DNA from: an uncultured Ruminococcus sp.
GTDB lineage: Bacteria > Bacillota > Clostridia > Oscillospirales > Ruminococcaceae
Assembly: GCA_937910385.1 (NCBI GenBank)
Contig: CALEPT010000122.1
Coordinates: forward strand, 1 to 64,000
Length of the DNA: 64,000 nucleotides
Reading direction: 5' to 3'
Shown here: positions 62,794 through 64,000 of the stretch, one piece after another
Numbering within the stretch: the stretch's first letter is position 1
Layout: every line of letters begins with the position of its first letter
Program-made: the position numbers and the translations under genes
The notes under the pieces: model-generated
The model's input: the letters and a program-made list of their open reading frames with translations, nothing else
The model's database searches: none
What the model was told of the DNA's origin: nothing

Positions 62794-62827
62794 AAAGACC
62801 GCACGTTTTAATTGTGCGGTCTTTTTA
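62794..62827 (+). terminator. AraC gene terminator
   Basis: AAAGACCGCAC/GTGCGGTCTTT, 11-bp perfect stem and five T, directly after the stop. Confidence 0.93.
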
Positions 62828-62872
62828 TAAGCAGGCAATATATTTTTTCTTTCTTCTGTGCGTTCCTACCGG

Positions 62873-64000
62873 TTATTCTCTTTCGTCCATGCCAATTATA
62901 GTTCCGCCTTCGTCAAGATAGAATGTTATCGGCCCGAGGAGCGCGTCCTGGTCGGTATTGAACTCCACTCTTACATATCTGTCGGACTTGTCTGACGATT
63001 CAGAGATCTGATAGTAATTATTGGGAAGCGACTTGACGTAGTCAACAGTCGGGGAATCCCAGTTAGTTATGGTAAGCGCAGATTCATGGCCATTTTCCTC
63101 AAGATACTCCCTACAAATATCCCCATATCTTATCTCAGTGTACAGGTCGTCAAGAGCCTCGCTGATCGGCTGAGGAGAAGTGTACATATAGCTGTGAATG
63201 TTGGTATCCTCGCCGTCTATCACATCGTACCATGAAACGCAGTTGTCGTTGTACACATTGAGATATCTCTCGCTGCCGTCGCTGAGCGTAATAGAAAAGC
63301 GATACATTACATCGTTGTCGTTGAGAGTGCCATGGGTCTCTGTGATATACTGCTGATACTCGGTAAATATTTCCATTATCGAGTCGCACTCGTACTGTGA
63401 TATAGCTGTCTTATGTGGGAGATCGGTATCTTCGGACGATGTGATGATATTATCGTATCTGTAGACAGGACTGCTGTTTACATCATACAGCTCATAGAGT
63501 GCTGCGAACGGCACTTCAAGTTCACTATCTGTTTCAACTGTTGTGGGCTCGTCGTCGGAGAATGCCAGATCATACGCAGCCTTGAATGCGTCGTAGTCTA
63601 TCCTGTAATTTGTAGAATCCACGATCTCGCCGATGTACTCTCCGTCCTTTTCCTCATAGCTTATGACCATGTATGTGAGTTGTCCCCACGGAGCTATCGC
63701 GATAGAGCGCAGTTCATTCTCGCCGAGATACTGGAAGCCCAGCCAGAAGCTGCCGTCGTAATTGTACTTTTCGTCCATTAAGGGGCGCACTTCCTCAGTA
63801 TCCTCTTCCGTCCATTCGCGAATGTCGCAGTTGCAGAAGTAGTCCGTGAGTATGGTCTGCTGCCTGAGCGTCAGCTCGGTCATTGGAGCGACGCTGATAA
63901 TGCTGTCGGGGTCGCTGAGCTGTATGTTCATGATACTCGTACCGTCGTAATAATCGTCAACATAGCCGTAGGGCAGAGTGTCAAAGTCACCGAACGCCGC
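62873..64000 (-). CDS. Hypothetical protein, 5' end outside window
   Basis: The frame is open from the stop at 62873 to the window edge (codons before the ATG at 63931 read AAFGDFDTLPYGYVDD..., with no stop), so the start lies beyond 64000. The 375 visible residues are acidic, rich in Tyr, Asp and Glu, without membrane segments. I recognise no family or motif. Two halves look alike in style (each has a stretch ending in a YVRVEFNTDQ or MYRFSITLSDG type strand), which suggests beta-rich repeated domains. Likely secreted or surface-bound, but no signal is visible here. Confidence 0.7.
   Translation of the reverse strand, partial: AAFGDFDTLPYGYVDDYYDGTSIMNIQLSDPDSIISVAPMTELTLRQQTILTDYFCNCDIREWTEEDTEEVRPLMDEKYNYDGSFWLGFQYLGENELRSIAIAPWGQLTYMVISYEEKDGEYIGEIVDSTNYRIDYDAFKAAYDLAFSDDEPTTVETDSELEVPFAALYELYDVNSSPVYRYDNIITSSEDTDLPHKTAISQYECDSIMEIFTEYQQYITETHGTLNDNDVMYRFSITLSDGSERYLNVYNDNCVSWYDVIDGEDTNIHSYMYTSPQPISEALDDLYTEIRYGDICREYLEENGHESALTITNWDSPTVDYVKSLPNNYYQISESSDKSDRYVRVEFNTDQDALLGPITFYLDEGGTIIGMDERE

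Noticed and set aside
61815..62804. 329-codon minus-strand frame opposite the AraC gene
   Set aside because: It crosses the promoter, gene and terminator of a clear AraC regulator; composition is that of a shadow frame.

Overview
The window looks like the chromosome of a cellulolytic ruminal or gut Firmicute of the Ruminococcus flavefaciens type. Four proteins end in the same kind of dockerin (a GDANxxGTV first repeat, an asparagine/glycine-rich spacer, and a second calcium loop of 13 residues). They sit beside two GH9 cellulases and a GH11-CBM22-dockerin-CBM22-CE4 xylanase/esterase, joined by long poly-threonine linkers. Regulation is Gram-positive throughout: T-boxes, a CIRCE operator, a PyrR attenuator and a lysine riboswitch. 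The species call is an inference from family knowledge; no search was run. The first 26 bases are Illumina adapter, so real sequence starts at base 27 and the first gene is cut off. The last gene runs off the right end.

Layout. 27-768: tail of a secreted LRR/Thr-linker/dockerin protein. 866-7934: complete trpEGDCFBA operon behind a Trp (UGG) T-box. 8007-11049: minus-strand lipoprotein, NAD(P)HX repair enzyme and membrane protein. 11171-15585: Phe-type T-box leader, pheS, an extra membrane-protein gene, pheT. 15863-17850: htpG under a perfect CIRCE. 17900-19463: SGNH hydrolase with a different dockerin. 19591-22999: cysK, an IscR/CymR-like Rrf2 regulator, a 2[4Fe-4S] ferredoxin and a double DUF1508 protein, with three copies of a hairpin-rich MITE-like element. 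23073-25988: pyrR-pyrC-pyrF with leader. 26044-30434: XRE membrane regulator, small basic protein, trmB, kinase and SLC13-type carrier. 30657-32660: thrH, nicotinamidase-like hydrolase, nadE. 32735-35232: rpmG-secE-nusG-rplK-rplA. 35486-42369: Mbeg1-like hydrolase and two GH9 cellulases. 42456-51116: a long minus-strand run (small SpoIIIAA-like ORF, ispH-rpsA fusion, plsC, cmk, GH5 remnant, HAD phosphatase, tgt, two PAS proteins, queA, AlkD-like protein). 51170-56211: lysine riboswitch, asd, dapA, dapB, thioesterase, DUF4214-NlpC/P60 protein. 56308-58215: sugar-sensor-like GGDEF protein. 58714-62827: GH11/CE4 xylanase and an AraC regulator. 62873-64000: partial hypothetical protein.

How the parts work together. 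The secreted dockerin enzymes (GH9 x2, GH11/CE4, SGNH) should attach to a cellulosome and attack cellulose and acetylated xylan; an AraC regulator with a cupin-like sensor follows the xylanase. The amino-acid operons each carry a direct sensor of their product or charged tRNA: Trp T-box for trp, Phe-type T-box for pheST, lysine riboswitch for asd. Two dispersed repeat families punctuate the intergenic spaces: a GC-rich double-hairpin repeat (five copies) and an AT-rich multi-hairpin element with TAATGT...ACATTA ends (four copies). One MITE copy forms nearly all of the 5' leader of the rrf2 regulator; one supplies a stop codon. A GC-rich copy lies directly behind a truncated GH5 gene. Seven promoters share a TGA-TATAAT-like extended -10. 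No tRNA, rRNA, CRISPR array, prophage or complete transposase gene is visible.
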